From positions 1 to 38,236 of the forward strand of contig CALXTI010000011.1 of assembly GCA_944391395.1 (NCBI GenBank): a stretch of DNA of 38,236 bases, written 5' to 3'. This stretch comes from an uncultured Alphaproteobacteria bacterium. Lineage in GTDB: Bacteria > Pseudomonadota > Alphaproteobacteria > RF32 > CAG-239. Shown here in pieces: positions 6,223 through 15,452 of this stretch (within the stretch, counting starts at the first letter, position 1; every line of letters starts with the position of its first letter). The notes beneath the pieces were generated by a model. It searched no databases and was not told where the DNA came from. It saw nothing but the letters and a program-made list of their open reading frames with translations. Made by a program: the position numbers and the translations under genes.

Positions 6223-8898
6223 ATGCCTATGTTTTTAAAGTATATAGTGTTTTTATTTTTTTGTTTCAATATTTCCGCGTTACAAGCCGCCGAAGTAATT
6301 TATGAGTTTGATGAAAATGAAAGCGAACGCCCCGTATCGGATTTATCCGCACGAGTTAATCTGCCGCATGCCGAACGATTGCGCGAAATATTGGAAGAAA
6401 GCGATTCAAGCCCGACAGGCCGCATACTTATTCTCGGGAAATATTTTGATGAAAAATATCCGGACAAGGCGATAGAAACCGATTTTAGCCAAGATGTCGC
6501 CGCCATTTTTCCCGAATTGACGCAGCAAGAAGTTTATGAGCGAACAAACCTTATTCGTCATGCTGTCAATCTTTATCGCGCCGGAACACAAAAATACACG
6601 GAAATAAAAGAAAAATTACTGGCTCCGGAAGAACCTCCCCTGCTTGTTGATGAGGAGGATTACGACAGGCCGGGGCTGCATCCTTATATCGAAGCTCCCG
6701 AAGGACAAGTCGCCGTTGTTTATGATTTTAAAAAAGTCTTAAGCTACGGCAACAATCCGCGCGATATTAAGGCTATGGAGGCATACAGACAACGCCAGGC
6801 TGACAGCAAACTCCACAAAACGACTTTTGACAAGTTTAAATCCATGGTCGGGAAATTGGAGTTTTCCAAGCTCCCGTTCTACGGATATTCCCTGCCGGAC
6901 CCCTTTGTCGGCAACGCCGGTGTGGGAGAATGGCAAAGCAAAGACGGTTTTTCCGTCCGGCTTATTTCCGATACGGCGGAAATCGGCAATAAAACAGATA
7001 TTTTGGCCGCCGCGCATATTCGTATTCCCAATCATCGTTTTGTAACCGCCAATTCGATTTCCGATAAATTCTTCAAACCCGAGATTGAATTGATTGAACA
7101 TGAAAACGTGGAATCCTACAAGGTTTATTATCCCCTGCCCGTTAAAGTTGCCGATGACGGATTAATCGGCGCTTATGCCGACGATCCGGCTTTTCCGATT
7201 GCTGTAACCTTGTCAAATCCGCAACAAGGCGTGCGGCTGAAAGCAAAGGTTACGCTGCAAAGCTGCGATTATGACCTGAATTGCGAAAAAACAGAATTCT
7301 TCCCGGAGCTTGTTATTGATGCCGCAGAAGAAAACGCCAACTCCGCCATGATGAATTTTGTTAAACAAAGCTATTACAATCTGCCCCGGGAAAACAATAA
7401 AAACTTACGCTTAAAAAACATCAAAACGACATTGTCCGAGGACGGAAAAGAACTTGAAAAAATACAATTTGTTTTTGATTTTTCGGGCAGCGTCAACAAT
7501 TTTTCTTTATTTCTTGAAGATAAACTAAAATCACGTTTTCAGATGCCGAAAATCGCCGTACACGGATCGGAAATATATGCAACCGTCGTCCCTGACAATC
7601 ACAAAGAAAATTTATTAAATCAGGAAGCCGAATTGACCGTGCGCTTAAACGCGTATACCAGCCTGCGTCAAAAAATAAAATTGGCCGATTTCAGTCTTGC
7701 GGGCAATGCGGATTTCGTGATGAAAAACACAATATTCTATTTTGTTTTATCCGGGCTGCTGGCCGGGGTTTTGTTTGCTTTCATGCCCATTGCTCTGCCG
7801 TTGTGGGGATTGCGGCTGCCCGTCCTTTGCCGGCTCAGGGAACATCAATCTTGTTTTTGGGCAAATATCGCCGGAATTTTTACAGGGTTTAATCTTTGGG
7901 CATTTACGGTTCTTTGGCTGCAACGGCATGAAATTCCCTTGGTCTGGGGGATGCAATATCAAAATTTTTATTATCTGTCCGCAATCGTGCTGTTTTTAAC
8001 CGCTTTGTTGATTTCCGCAAAATACACTTTGCCGGTTTTTCAGAAATATCCTTTGCAAAAAAATTTTGTAACAGGTTTTGCGCCAACTCTTTTGCTGCCT
8101 TATTCCTTTACACCGCTTTTGGCGGAAAACGTTTATGCGCTGTTGTCGGCAAACAAGCCCGCCGTCTTTTTGTTTTTTAACGCTCTGGCTGCCGGTTTTG
8201 CCGCTTTATATTGGCTTTTCACCCGCATGCGGATAAAAGACGCGACACAAAGAAACAAATTGTATCAGCTTGTTTCCATTGTTTCTTGTCTTATGCTTAT
8301 CGGTATGATTGTCTGGCTGTCGTTTGTTTTGTATTTACAAATTGCTTTTACGGATTTTTGCAAAATCGTGTTTTTATTGTTGGCGACAATTTTGATTTGC
8401 GGTTATGCTTTGAGCTTTTTACAGGCTCTTGCCCGGACGGATTTGCCCGAAAATCAGAAAATCACCACCGAATGGGTCGTGGCAATCATTTTGCTCGCTT
8501 TATTTGTTTTTGCCGTACGCTTTGTCGGACGGACAGAGCCTATCCGCCAAGATGGAACTTCCTTTACGCTCACGGCAGAGGGCTTAAACGAAAAATTGCA
8601 AAGCGGTGAAATCATCATGATTGGCGTAACCGCCGATTGGTGTCCGCTCTGTCGTTTTAACGACGCAACCGTGTTAAATGAGCGTAATTTACAAAGATGG
8701 AAACAAATATATCGTTTCGAATATTTTCCCTTAAATATCCGCGATAAGGATGCCGCGTTTCGATTTTTACGGCATCATAAATATGCGAAAGTGCCGTTCT
8801 ATGTATTATACAGCTATAATTTTACGCAAGGTCTGGTAATTTCGCCGTTTCTGATTGATACCAAACTGGAACAAATTATTGAAGATGCGGGTGTCTGA
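6223..8898 (+). CDS. DsbD/ScsB-like thiol-disulfide protein lacking intramembrane cysteines
   Basis: This is an envelope protein of about 891 residues. A signal peptide (about 1-22, ending ALQAA) precedes a unique acidic region. A DsbD N-terminal-type beta domain covers about 240-370, with a cysteine pair C348-x5-C354 (CDYDLNC). About eight membrane segments span 500-765. The C-terminal thioredoxin domain has VTADWCPLC (Cys807, Cys810). In DsbD/ScsB the first and fourth membrane helices each carry a redox Cys in MPCVLP-type and TPCSAP-type motifs. Here the matching places read MPIALP (521-526) and LPYSFTP (from 625), so neither is Cys. Electron transfer through the membrane by the known route should fail, while both periplasmic domains look intact. 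The frame is open from 5935, but the signal peptide and the divergent promoter region support 6223 or 6229 as start. Confidence 0.8.
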   Translation: MPMFLKYIVFLFFCFNISALQAAEVIYEFDENESERPVSDLSARVNLPHAERLREILEESDSSPTGRILILGKYFDEKYPDKAIETDFSQDVAAIFPELTQQEVYERTNLIRHAVNLYRAGTQKYTEIKEKLLAPEEPPLLVDEEDYDRPGLHPYIEAPEGQVAVVYDFKKVLSYGNNPRDIKAMEAYRQRQADSKLHKTTFDKFKSMVGKLEFSKLPFYGYSLPDPFVGNAGVGEWQSKDGFSVRLISDTAEIGNKTDILAAAHIRIPNHRFVTANSISDKFFKPEIELIEHENVESYKVYYPLPVKVADDGLIGAYADDPAFPIAVTLSNPQQGVRLKAKVTLQSCDYDLNCEKTEFFPELVIDAAEENANSAMMNFVKQSYYNLPRENNKNLRLKNIKTTLSEDGKELEKIQFVFDFSGSVNNFSLFLEDKLKSRFQMPKIAVHGSEIYATVVPDNHKENLLNQEAELTVRLNAYTSLRQKIKLADFSLAGNADFVMKNTIFYFVLSGLLAGVLFAFMPIALPLWGLRLPVLCRLREHQSCFWANIAGIFTGFNLWAFTVLWLQRHEIPLVWGMQYQNFYYLSAIVLFLTALLISAKYTLPVFQKYPLQKNFVTGFAPTLLLPYSFTPLLAENVYALLSANKPAVFLFFNALAAGFAALYWLFTRMRIKDATQRNKLYQLVSIVSCLMLIGMIVWLSFVLYLQIAFTDFCKIVFLLLATILICGYALSFLQALARTDLPENQKITTEWVVAIILLALFVFAVRFVGRTEPIRQDGTSFTLTAEGLNEKLQSGEIIMIGVTADWCPLCRFNDATVLNERNLQRWKQIYRFEYFPLNIRDKDAAFRFLRHHKYAKVPFYVLYSYNFTQGLVISPFLIDTKLEQIIEDAGV

Positions 8899-8931
8899 TT
8901 TTTTTGTTTTGATTTATAAAAGTCAGAATTA

Positions 8932-9867
8932 TCAGCTGTTGAAATTAAGTCCCCACGGGTTGTAACGCGCCGGATCGTTTATCCAGTTTTCACGGACTTT
9001 GACAAACAAAAACAGGTGTATCCGGTCTTCCAACATTTCTTCCAACTCTCGGCGCGCGGCCTGCCCGATTTTTTTTATCATCTGACCGCCTTTTCCCAAA
9101 ACAATGATTTTTTGATTATCGCGTTCAACATAAATCGTCATCTCCGCCCGCACCGAGCCATCGTCGCGACGCTGCCAGAGTTCCGGTTCAACCGTCAAAG
9201 AATACGGCAGCTCCTGACGCAAGTATAAAAACAATTTTTCACGCACGACTTCAGCGGCCAAAAGTTTCAGCGGCATGTCCGACATTTGGTCTTCGGGATA
9301 ATACCACGGGCTTTCCGGCAGGTTGTCGGCCAAATAGCGGTAAAAATCATCAATATTCTCGCCGGTTAAGGCCGAAATCATGAAAGTTTCTTTGAATTTC
9401 CCCGCCTGATTTAAGGCCGCGCTTAACGATAACAAATTTTCCTTGCGGATTAAATCCACCTTATTTAAGACCAAAACCGCCTCAATTTTATCTTGATTAA
9501 GTTTTTCCACTATTGCTTCGGTTTCATCATCAAAACCGCGTTTGGCATCCACCACCAAAACAACAATATCGGCGTCTTTTAGGCCGCCCCAAGCCGAAGC
9601 GACCATAGCTCGGTCCAAGCGGCGCTTGGGTTTGAATATGCCCGGGGTATCCAAAAAGATAATCTGCGTTTTATCGTATATACCTATCCCTTTTACAATC
9701 GTGCGGGTGGTTTGCGCTTTGGGTGAAACGATGGAAACTTTTGAACCGGCAAAATTGTTGGTGATGGTGGATTTTCCAGCATTCGGCGCACCAATCAAGC
9801 TGACAAAGCCGGCGCGTGTGATACTGGCCTCGGATTGTTCTGATGATTTATCTGCCATCTTATCCAT
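8932..9867 (-). CDS. era: GTPase Era
   Basis: Era binds 16S rRNA near the 3' end and assists 30S assembly. The 311 residues show G1 GAPNAGKST, G3 DTPG, G4 NKVD and a C-terminal KH domain with IYVERDNQKIIVLGKGGQMIKKIGQAARRELE. Two starts are possible: ATG at 9867, overlapping the end of rnc by 8 nt, or ATG at 9858 (MADKSSEQ) without overlap. It is the last gene of lepB-rnc-era, an order common in Proteobacteria and one that couples ribosome maturation factors. Confidence 0.97.
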   Translation of the reverse strand: MDKMADKSSEQSEASITRAGFVSLIGAPNAGKSTITNNFAGSKVSIVSPKAQTTRTIVKGIGIYDKTQIIFLDTPGIFKPKRRLDRAMVASAWGGLKDADIVVLVVDAKRGFDDETEAIVEKLNQDKIEAVLVLNKVDLIRKENLLSLSAALNQAGKFKETFMISALTGENIDDFYRYLADNLPESPWYYPEDQMSDMPLKLLAAEVVREKLFLYLRQELPYSLTVEPELWQRRDDGSVRAEMTIYVERDNQKIIVLGKGGQMIKKIGQAARRELEEMLEDRIHLFLFVKVRENWINDPARYNPWGLNFNS

Positions 9868-10516
9868 TGTTGTTTAACTCTTCAATCAGTTTAGCCGCGG
9901 CTGCTTGCTCGGCCGCTTTCTTGTTTTTGCCGCTGCCGACGGCTTTTTTGTCTTTGCCGACTTCAACTTCCATATAAAACAGCGGTTCGTGTTCCGAACC
10001 TTCTTTACGCACCAGTTGATAGACCGGATTGCCGTATTTCAAACGGTGCGCCATTTCCTGCAGGGTTGTTTTGTTATCTATCTGCGGTGCGGCATTCTGA
10101 TTAATCAGATGACGCCAATGGCGGTCAACGAAATCTATGGCCGTTGCAAAACCGGATTCAATGCAAATGGCGCCAATAACCGCCTCGGCCACATCACACA
10201 AAACATTTTCATTGTTGCACAAACTTTTGTTTTCGGCGCGAATGTAATGATTAAGCCCCAACTCGCGGGCAACGGCCGCCACCGTTTCTTTGCGCACCAA
10301 GCGCGTGTGGCGCGGCGACAAATTGCCCTCCGGATCATCGGGAAACAGATTGTACAACAAATGCGCCATAGCCACACCCAAAACACGGTCGCCCAAAAAT
10401 TCAAGCCGTTCATAATTTTTGGAAACATCGGAACTGCAGCTGCTGTGCGTCAGCGCCTGTCTTAAAAGATCTTTGTTTTTAAAATGATAACCTAACGTCT
10501 TTTCCAAATTTTCCAT
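9860..10516 (-). CDS. rnc: Ribonuclease III
   Basis: This double-strand-specific endoribonuclease processes rRNA precursors and some mRNAs. The 218-residue protein has the signature NYERLEFLGDRVLG (residues 34-47) with the acidic catalytic residues, a second acidic site DVAEAVIGAICIESG, and a C-terminal double-stranded RNA-binding domain (TLQEMAHR...GSGKNKKAAEQAAAAKLIEEL). Length is standard. It starts 13 nt after the end of lepB and its 3' end overlaps era. Confidence 0.97.
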   Translation of the reverse strand: MENLEKTLGYHFKNKDLLRQALTHSSCSSDVSKNYERLEFLGDRVLGVAMAHLLYNLFPDDPEGNLSPRHTRLVRKETVAAVARELGLNHYIRAENKSLCNNENVLCDVAEAVIGAICIESGFATAIDFVDRHWRHLINQNAAPQIDNKTTLQEMAHRLKYGNPVYQLVRKEGSEHEPLFYMEVEVGKDKKAVGSGKNKKAAEQAAAAKLIEELNNNG

Positions 10517-10529
10517 GTTTTATCCGATT

Positions 10530-11270
10530 TTAATGCAGTGTGTCAAAAATCTTTGACCAACGAATAATCTTCGGCCAGGTCCATGGTTTATACCATGCGC
10601 CTTTGTCGTTATGCGAAAAGAATAAAAAGCGCGCCTTGCCGATTAAATTTTCAACCGGAACGAAACCGACGCTGACCCGGCTGTCATCCGAGCGGTCGCG
10701 ATTGTCGCCCATCACAAAAACATGGCCTTCCGGCACGGTTACTTCGGTGGTATTATCAACCTGCGGCTCATAGTCGGAAACTTCCAAAATACGGTGTTTC
10801 ACCCCGTTGGGCAATGTTTCTTCATATTCCGTATATAATTCGGGACGAATGACAAATTCACTGATTTTATATTCACCGATTTCTTTGCGCTCCACGGGTT
10901 TGTCATTGAGATAAAGACGACCGCGGCGAACCTGTACCGTATCACCGGGCAGGCCGATTACTCTTTTGATAAAGTCGGTCTTATTATCCCGCGGAAATTT
11001 AAAAACAACGATATCGCCGCGCTCGGGCAGAGATTCCCATATCCGTCCCTTAAACGGGATTATCCCGGCCGGAAAAGAATACCGCGAATAGCCGTAAGTG
11101 TATTTGGAAACAAACAGATAATCCCCGACTTCCAACGTAGGATACATGGAACCGGACGGTATGCGAAACGGCTCAAACAAAAAACTACGTATGACAACCG
11201 CAATTAAAACCGCATAAATGATTGTTTTTACCGTATCTTTGAAACTATCTGTCTTTTTTTCTTCCAACAT
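10530..11270 (-). CDS. lepB: Signal peptidase I
   Basis: This membrane-anchored serine protease removes Sec and Tat signal peptides. The 246 residues have one N-terminal membrane segment (about 14-30), the Ser box SGSMYPTLEVGDYLFVSKY, the Lys box GDIVVFKFPRDNKTDFIKRVIGLPGD, and box E VMGDNRDRSDDSR. It is the first gene of lepB-rnc-era. The 70 nt upstream are very AT-rich and should hold the operon promoter, but I see no clear consensus there. Confidence 0.96.
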   Translation of the reverse strand: MLEEKKTDSFKDTVKTIIYAVLIAVVIRSFLFEPFRIPSGSMYPTLEVGDYLFVSKYTYGYSRYSFPAGIIPFKGRIWESLPERGDIVVFKFPRDNKTDFIKRVIGLPGDTVQVRRGRLYLNDKPVERKEIGEYKISEFVIRPELYTEYEETLPNGVKHRILEVSDYEPQVDNTTEVTVPEGHVFVMGDNRDRSDDSRVSVGFVPVENLIGKARFLFFSHNDKGAWYKPWTWPKIIRWSKIFDTLH

Positions 11271-11340
11271 TTGTTTTTTTCCGTTTGTGATTGTTTGGCT
11301 AAATATTAATCTTTTATTTTATTATATCAAGAACAATTTA

Positions 11341-13602
11341 TCAGATTTTACGGTTATTTATATTTCCTTTGTTGACATTATCCACATCTTCAAAGCACAT
11401 CAGTTTATCGGCAATTTTTTTAACCTCTGATGATTGGTATTTGCGGTAAATAAAATCCATGCGGTAAAAATCCGTTTCAACCGCAGACGCCTCCTTGGCA
11501 AAGCATAACGGATTTTTATCAAAAACCATGACTTGGCAATTTTTAGAAACCACCTCATATTGTCGGCCGTTTTGCTGCAGGCTGTAACGTTTTTCGCCAC
11601 CGGTGCAATGTTTGCAATCATTATCGCGCACGCAGCCGGCACTGATGAACAGAGGTGCATTTTGGTAAACGACAAACGTGGTTGGCAGCGGTGCCTTTGC
11701 GGTTAATTCCTTTATATTTTCCAACGTGTCTTCCAATGCGAAAGATACACGTTTTGCCCCCATTTCCGCAGCGTAAGCCATACCTTGAGTATTAAACATA
11801 TATAATGGCGTGTCAAAACTGATGTCGGATTCATCGGACAAAACACTTAACCCCCACCAATTAGCAACTTCCCATTTGTGATAACCTGCTTTTCTAAAAG
11901 CCATGATTGATTTTTGATAAATTTCCGGCTTGCGGCAGACACTCGGCAACGCCAGTCTGATTTTTTGCAACGGAAGATTTTGCAACTCTTCAGGCGATGA
12001 TTGCGGCGAAATCAGGTAAATCACTTCAGCAAATTTTGCCAAATCGAGCTCTGATAAGGAAGTTAAATCATCGGTTTTGACAATCCATTGCGGTGCATTA
12101 ACTTTCCGCGCCGAAGGCAGCGGCGGCAACATCCCTTGTTTATGCTGCGGCTTGATTTTTTCATACAGTTCGCGGCGCAGTTGATTAACAACCGAAACAG
12201 GTGTAAACAGATTGTCTTTATTGTTTATGACAAGCGAATTTAAACGCAGCGGCGTCCCGCCGGTTTTGGCAAATGAAAGGCGAACAGCCTCCTCGGTCTT
12301 TTTTGCATCATCAGCGGGCTGAAAATTTCCTTCCGCCGTTGCTAAATATTTGCCGCATTCAGCCGTTATCCTGTTTCTCGTAATTTCAACCCTGACATCA
12401 ACATTGCTTAAATTACGAAACGCATCCGGTCTGGGCTTGGCATAATCATAAGCCCCTTTCACCGCACTTGAAGAAGACAGGTAAACATTTAATCCCGTCT
12501 TTAGCTGCGGATATTTTTTCGGAAGTTCTACTTCAACATAACTCCCCTTGTCCGCTGAAATGACGCTTTTCTTGTTGACAGTTATTTTCTGCACCGAAAA
12601 GCCGAACGGTTTTTCAAGCCCCGGAACGTCTATTTGCAGACCGTCATACCGTGAAATTTTATGCGTCGTTTGAAAACCAACGTCATTTCTGCCTATTTTC
12701 TTTATCTGCCCAATCGGCAACCCGCGATGACCGACAAAGCTCGAATCAATGATGTCTTTGTTTTTGCCGTTAAAATGAAACTTGCACCACGGACGTGAAA
12801 AAATCTGTTTAATGTCTTCTTCACGATGGGCATCGGCGCCTTTGCCGTCTAAAATCCGGCGATAATAATCGGTAACGGCGGCCACATACAGAGCCGATTT
12901 TTTGCGTCCTTCAATTTTTAAGGATGTTACCGGCATTTTTAAGACATCTTCTTTAAGCGCCATATCTTTCATGGAAAAGATGTGTTTGTTGCCCAAATCT
13001 CCGGTAAAACAGGCTCGGCACGGATAAAGACATTTGCCGCGGTTGGCGCTGCGACCGGTTTCTAATGAAGAAAACTGACACAAGCCGCTGTATGAATAGC
13101 ACAATGCACCGTGAATAAAAGCCTCGGTCTCCAAATCCGGAATTGCGGCGATGTCTTTAATTTCATCCAAAGTCAGTTCACGAGCCAGCACCACACGCGA
13201 AAAGCCGAGTTTTTTTAAGCATAAAGCCCCTTCCCGATTGTGTACCGCCATTTGCGTACTGGCATGCATCTCCAGCTCAGGATAACTTTCACGCACGACG
13301 CGCGCCACGCCCAAATCCTGAATTATCAAAGCATCAACCTTGCAGCGCGAACATATGTCAAGCGCCTCAATTAATTCCGCAAGCTCGTTTTCTTGCAAGA
13401 CCGTATTTAACGCCACATAGACCTTGCGTTTTAAATGATGGGCATAAGCCGTAAACGCGTCTAACGTCGGCTCGTCAAAATTGGTTGCCGTCGCCCGCGC
13501 GGAAAACTTCTGCAATCCCAAATAGACGGCATCGGCGCCGTAATACAACGCCGCATAACCGGCTTCCGCATCACCGGCCGGTGCCAAAAGCTCATGTTTC
13601 AT
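11341..13602 (-). CDS. Peptidase U32 family protein, RlhA-like
   Basis: This is a 753-residue U32-family protein. Characterised relatives are RNA hydroxylation factors (RlhA on 23S rRNA, TrhP on tRNA) rather than proteases, so an RNA-modifying role is more likely than proteolysis. The N-terminal TIM-barrel part begins LLAPAGDAEAGYAALYYGADAVYLG. The family signature with conserved cysteines follows: FIHGALCYSYSGLCQFSS, then ANRGKCLYPCRACF. After a DUF3656-like middle region the C-terminus has a second Cys-rich patch (CVRDNDCKHC). The length, larger than the TrhP group, fits the RlhA type. The Cys set could bind an Fe-S cluster. The signature wording (SSLETGRSANRGKCLYPCR) is closer to what I know from anaerobic Firmicutes. 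Confidence 0.85.
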   Translation of the reverse strand: MKHELLAPAGDAEAGYAALYYGADAVYLGLQKFSARATATNFDEPTLDAFTAYAHHLKRKVYVALNTVLQENELAELIEALDICSRCKVDALIIQDLGVARVVRESYPELEMHASTQMAVHNREGALCLKKLGFSRVVLARELTLDEIKDIAAIPDLETEAFIHGALCYSYSGLCQFSSLETGRSANRGKCLYPCRACFTGDLGNKHIFSMKDMALKEDVLKMPVTSLKIEGRKKSALYVAAVTDYYRRILDGKGADAHREEDIKQIFSRPWCKFHFNGKNKDIIDSSFVGHRGLPIGQIKKIGRNDVGFQTTHKISRYDGLQIDVPGLEKPFGFSVQKITVNKKSVISADKGSYVEVELPKKYPQLKTGLNVYLSSSSAVKGAYDYAKPRPDAFRNLSNVDVRVEITRNRITAECGKYLATAEGNFQPADDAKKTEEAVRLSFAKTGGTPLRLNSLVINNKDNLFTPVSVVNQLRRELYEKIKPQHKQGMLPPLPSARKVNAPQWIVKTDDLTSLSELDLAKFAEVIYLISPQSSPEELQNLPLQKIRLALPSVCRKPEIYQKSIMAFRKAGYHKWEVANWWGLSVLSDESDISFDTPLYMFNTQGMAYAAEMGAKRVSFALEDTLENIKELTAKAPLPTTFVVYQNAPLFISAGCVRDNDCKHCTGGEKRYSLQQNGRQYEVVSKNCQVMVFDKNPLCFAKEASAVETDFYRMDFIYRKYQSSEVKKIADKLMCFEDVDNVNKGNINNRKI

Positions 13603-13669
13603 TCAATTATCCCGTTTTTTTGAAATATTTTCTCAAAACTATTGTTTTCAGCCTTGATTGTCAAGCATT

Positions 13670-14674
13670 TTAAGCGCTGATGCCGTCGCGGCAGAGCGCG
13701 GCAAAAACAGGTCTATCCAATCCTAAAGCCGAAATGACCGCCGCGGGGCTGAAATCCCCTTGTATATTTTGCCGCTTCGTCTTGCCCCCTTTAACGGTTT
13801 GCAGTACGGCGCTCGGTAAATCGGAACGCCCGATGCAAGACGAAAGAAACACAAAAGCTTCGTCATTATCTTCTAAATGTTTGACTGCCAACCGCCGTGC
13901 CAAAATATTTAAAGACACGTCGGCTTTGCCGGCATCTTTACCCCATGGCGACCCGCCGCCGACCGGACATGCCAGCGAGTAAAAATCGCACGCCAGTTTG
14001 CGGCCGGTAATGCCACAATCGGCAATCGAAGAATGACAGGTGTACAAACCGGTGCCGTTGACAATCAGCCGTTGCGGCTCTTGGTTAAGCACGTCAGCAA
14101 CCCATACGGACAAATCCTCTTTATTTTTCATCGGAACCGCAACAACAGCGGTTTGAACATGGTTGTTATCATCCAACGTGATTTGGGTTTTGATATCCAA
14201 TCCCAAATTGTCGCTTTGCTTTGCCTTGTCATACAAAGCGCGGTTTAATTTTCGCGCCAGATACAATTCGGGCGGAATATTTTCCTTGCCTTTGCAGGCA
14301 TAACCGGCAAAGACGCCCTGATCGCCCCAACCGCCGTTTTTTACACCGCAAAAAATTTCGGCGGATTGACGTCCGATGAGATTGACGACTTCAAGTTTTT
14401 CAACATTGACGGCATTATCACCCCATAATTTTGCATATTGCGGCGTATAGCCGATTTCACACAAAGCATCTTTAACGTATTCTTCTATTTTATCAAAATT
14501 AACCCGGCCACACACCTCTCCGCCCAACACAACGGTATTGTCTTTAATCATCACTTCCACCGCGTAACGGACGGTCTGGTCTTGCTCCATCATGCGGTCC
14601 AAAATGTAGCTTGAAATATAATCAGCGGTTTTGTCAGGGTGCCCCAACGATACGAATTCTGCAGTTTTTTGCAT
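13670..14674 (-). CDS. metK: Divergent, shortened S-adenosylmethionine synthetase
   Basis: This enzyme would make SAM from methionine and ATP. At 334 residues it is about 50 shorter than typical MetK. Recognisable motifs are VSLGHPDKTADYIS (catalytic His and ATP site), GGWGDQGVFAGYA, LDIKTQITLDDN, GITGRKLACDFY and GGGSPWGKDAGKADVSLNILAR. Several are altered: GGGAFSGKD becomes GGGSPWGKD, INPTGRF becomes VNGTGLY, and the DRS after the ATP loop becomes DVS. The C-terminal third is abbreviated. It could be the organism's SAM synthetase or a paralog. The start has AAGGAG 8 nt upstream. It is divergent from the MTA/SAH nucleosidase gene, which recycles SAM by-products. A -10-like TATAAA (minus strand, 14699-14704) implies a very short leader with no room for a riboswitch. 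Confidence 0.8.
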   Translation of the reverse strand: MQKTAEFVSLGHPDKTADYISSYILDRMMEQDQTVRYAVEVMIKDNTVVLGGEVCGRVNFDKIEEYVKDALCEIGYTPQYAKLWGDNAVNVEKLEVVNLIGRQSAEIFCGVKNGGWGDQGVFAGYACKGKENIPPELYLARKLNRALYDKAKQSDNLGLDIKTQITLDDNNHVQTAVVAVPMKNKEDLSVWVADVLNQEPQRLIVNGTGLYTCHSSIADCGITGRKLACDFYSLACPVGGGSPWGKDAGKADVSLNILARRLAVKHLEDNDEAFVFLSSCIGRSDLPSAVLQTVKGGKTKRQNIQGDFSPAAVISALGLDRPVFAALCRDGISA

Positions 14675-14758
14675 TGTAAAATCTCCTTTTTAGTCCGTTT
14701 ATAGTGCCGGACAAGTCGGTTAAATCCACACATTTTTCTTTGTCGGCGTATCATTGTT

Positions 14759-14788
14759 CTTGACATCTGTCAAGCAAATCTTCATAAA
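14759..14788 (+). promoter_or_regulatory. Promoter of the nucleosidase gene with palindromic -35
   Basis: TTGACA (14760-14765) and CATAAA (14783-14788) are spaced 17 nt. The -35 is one arm of a perfect palindrome, CTTGACATCTGTCAAG (14759-14774), which also places TTGACA on the opposite strand facing metK. This looks like an operator for a dimeric regulator of the divergent pair. Confidence 0.6.
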
Positions 14789-14816
14789 TGTGTTAAAGTT
14801 TTAAGGAGAACCGTTC

Positions 14817-15452
14817 ATGAAAATCGCCGTTATTGCCGCTATGGACAAAGAAATCGCGCTGTTGAAACAATTTTCCGACGATGACGTCATCATTGCGGCA
14901 TCGGGTATCGGCAAGGTTGCCGCCGCCTTAAAAACCGCCGAGATAATCCATAACCATCATCCGGATTTGATTATTAACTCCGGTGTCGCCGGCGGTTTGC
15001 AACCTTCGCTCGAAATCGGCGATGTCGTTTGCGGCACAGCCATAGCTTATCATGACGTTTGGTGCGGAAAACCAAACTTATACGGTCAAGTTCAAGGGTT
15101 TCCGCTTTTTTATGCAAGCGATGCAAAATTTGAACCTTTTCTTGAGAAAAATATCAGAAAAGGTCTGATTGTCAGCGGTGATAAATTTATTTCCTCACCC
15201 GAAGGTCAAGCCGATATTCTCAAACACTTTCCCGACGCTTTGGCCGTTGATATGGAATCCGCCGCCGTGGCGCAGACTTGTTATGTTTATCATACACCAT
15301 GTCTGATTTTGCGTCTTATCAGCGACACACCCGGTGTTGAACATCACCAAAAACAATACGACCGCTTCTGGGAAACGGCCGCTGAAAAATCTTTTGCCAA
15401 TTTAAAAGAAATATTGTTTAAGTTGTCGGACGCAGCGACAACGGGCGATTGA
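14817..15452 (+). CDS. mtnN: 5'-methylthioadenosine/S-adenosylhomocysteine nucleosidase
   Basis: This enzyme cleaves adenine from methylthioadenosine and S-adenosylhomocysteine. The 211-residue protein has MKIAVIAAMDKEIALL, SGIGKVAAALKTAEII, INSGVAGGLQPSLEIGDVV (substrate-binding loop), VDMESAAVAQ with the catalytic Glu of the family, and LRLISDTPG with the catalytic Asp. Length is slightly below the usual 230. AAGGAG precedes the ATG. The divergent metK-like neighbour suggests joint control of SAM synthesis and by-product removal. Its last 35 nt overlap the convergent PH-domain gene. Confidence 0.93.
   Translation: MKIAVIAAMDKEIALLKQFSDDDVIIAASGIGKVAAALKTAEIIHNHHPDLIINSGVAGGLQPSLEIGDVVCGTAIAYHDVWCGKPNLYGQVQGFPLFYASDAKFEPFLEKNIRKGLIVSGDKFISSPEGQADILKHFPDALAVDMESAAVAQTCYVYHTPCLILRLISDTPGVEHHQKQYDRFWETAAEKSFANLKEILFKLSDAATTGD

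Noticed and set aside
9905-10465. A 186-codon open frame on the plus strand inside rnc
   Set aside because: Antisense shadow of RNase III with no start signal.
14675-14816. SAM riboswitch upstream of metK
   Set aside because: The likely -10 for metK lies about 25-30 nt from the start codon, leaving no room, and no SAM-I or SAM-II core motif is visible.
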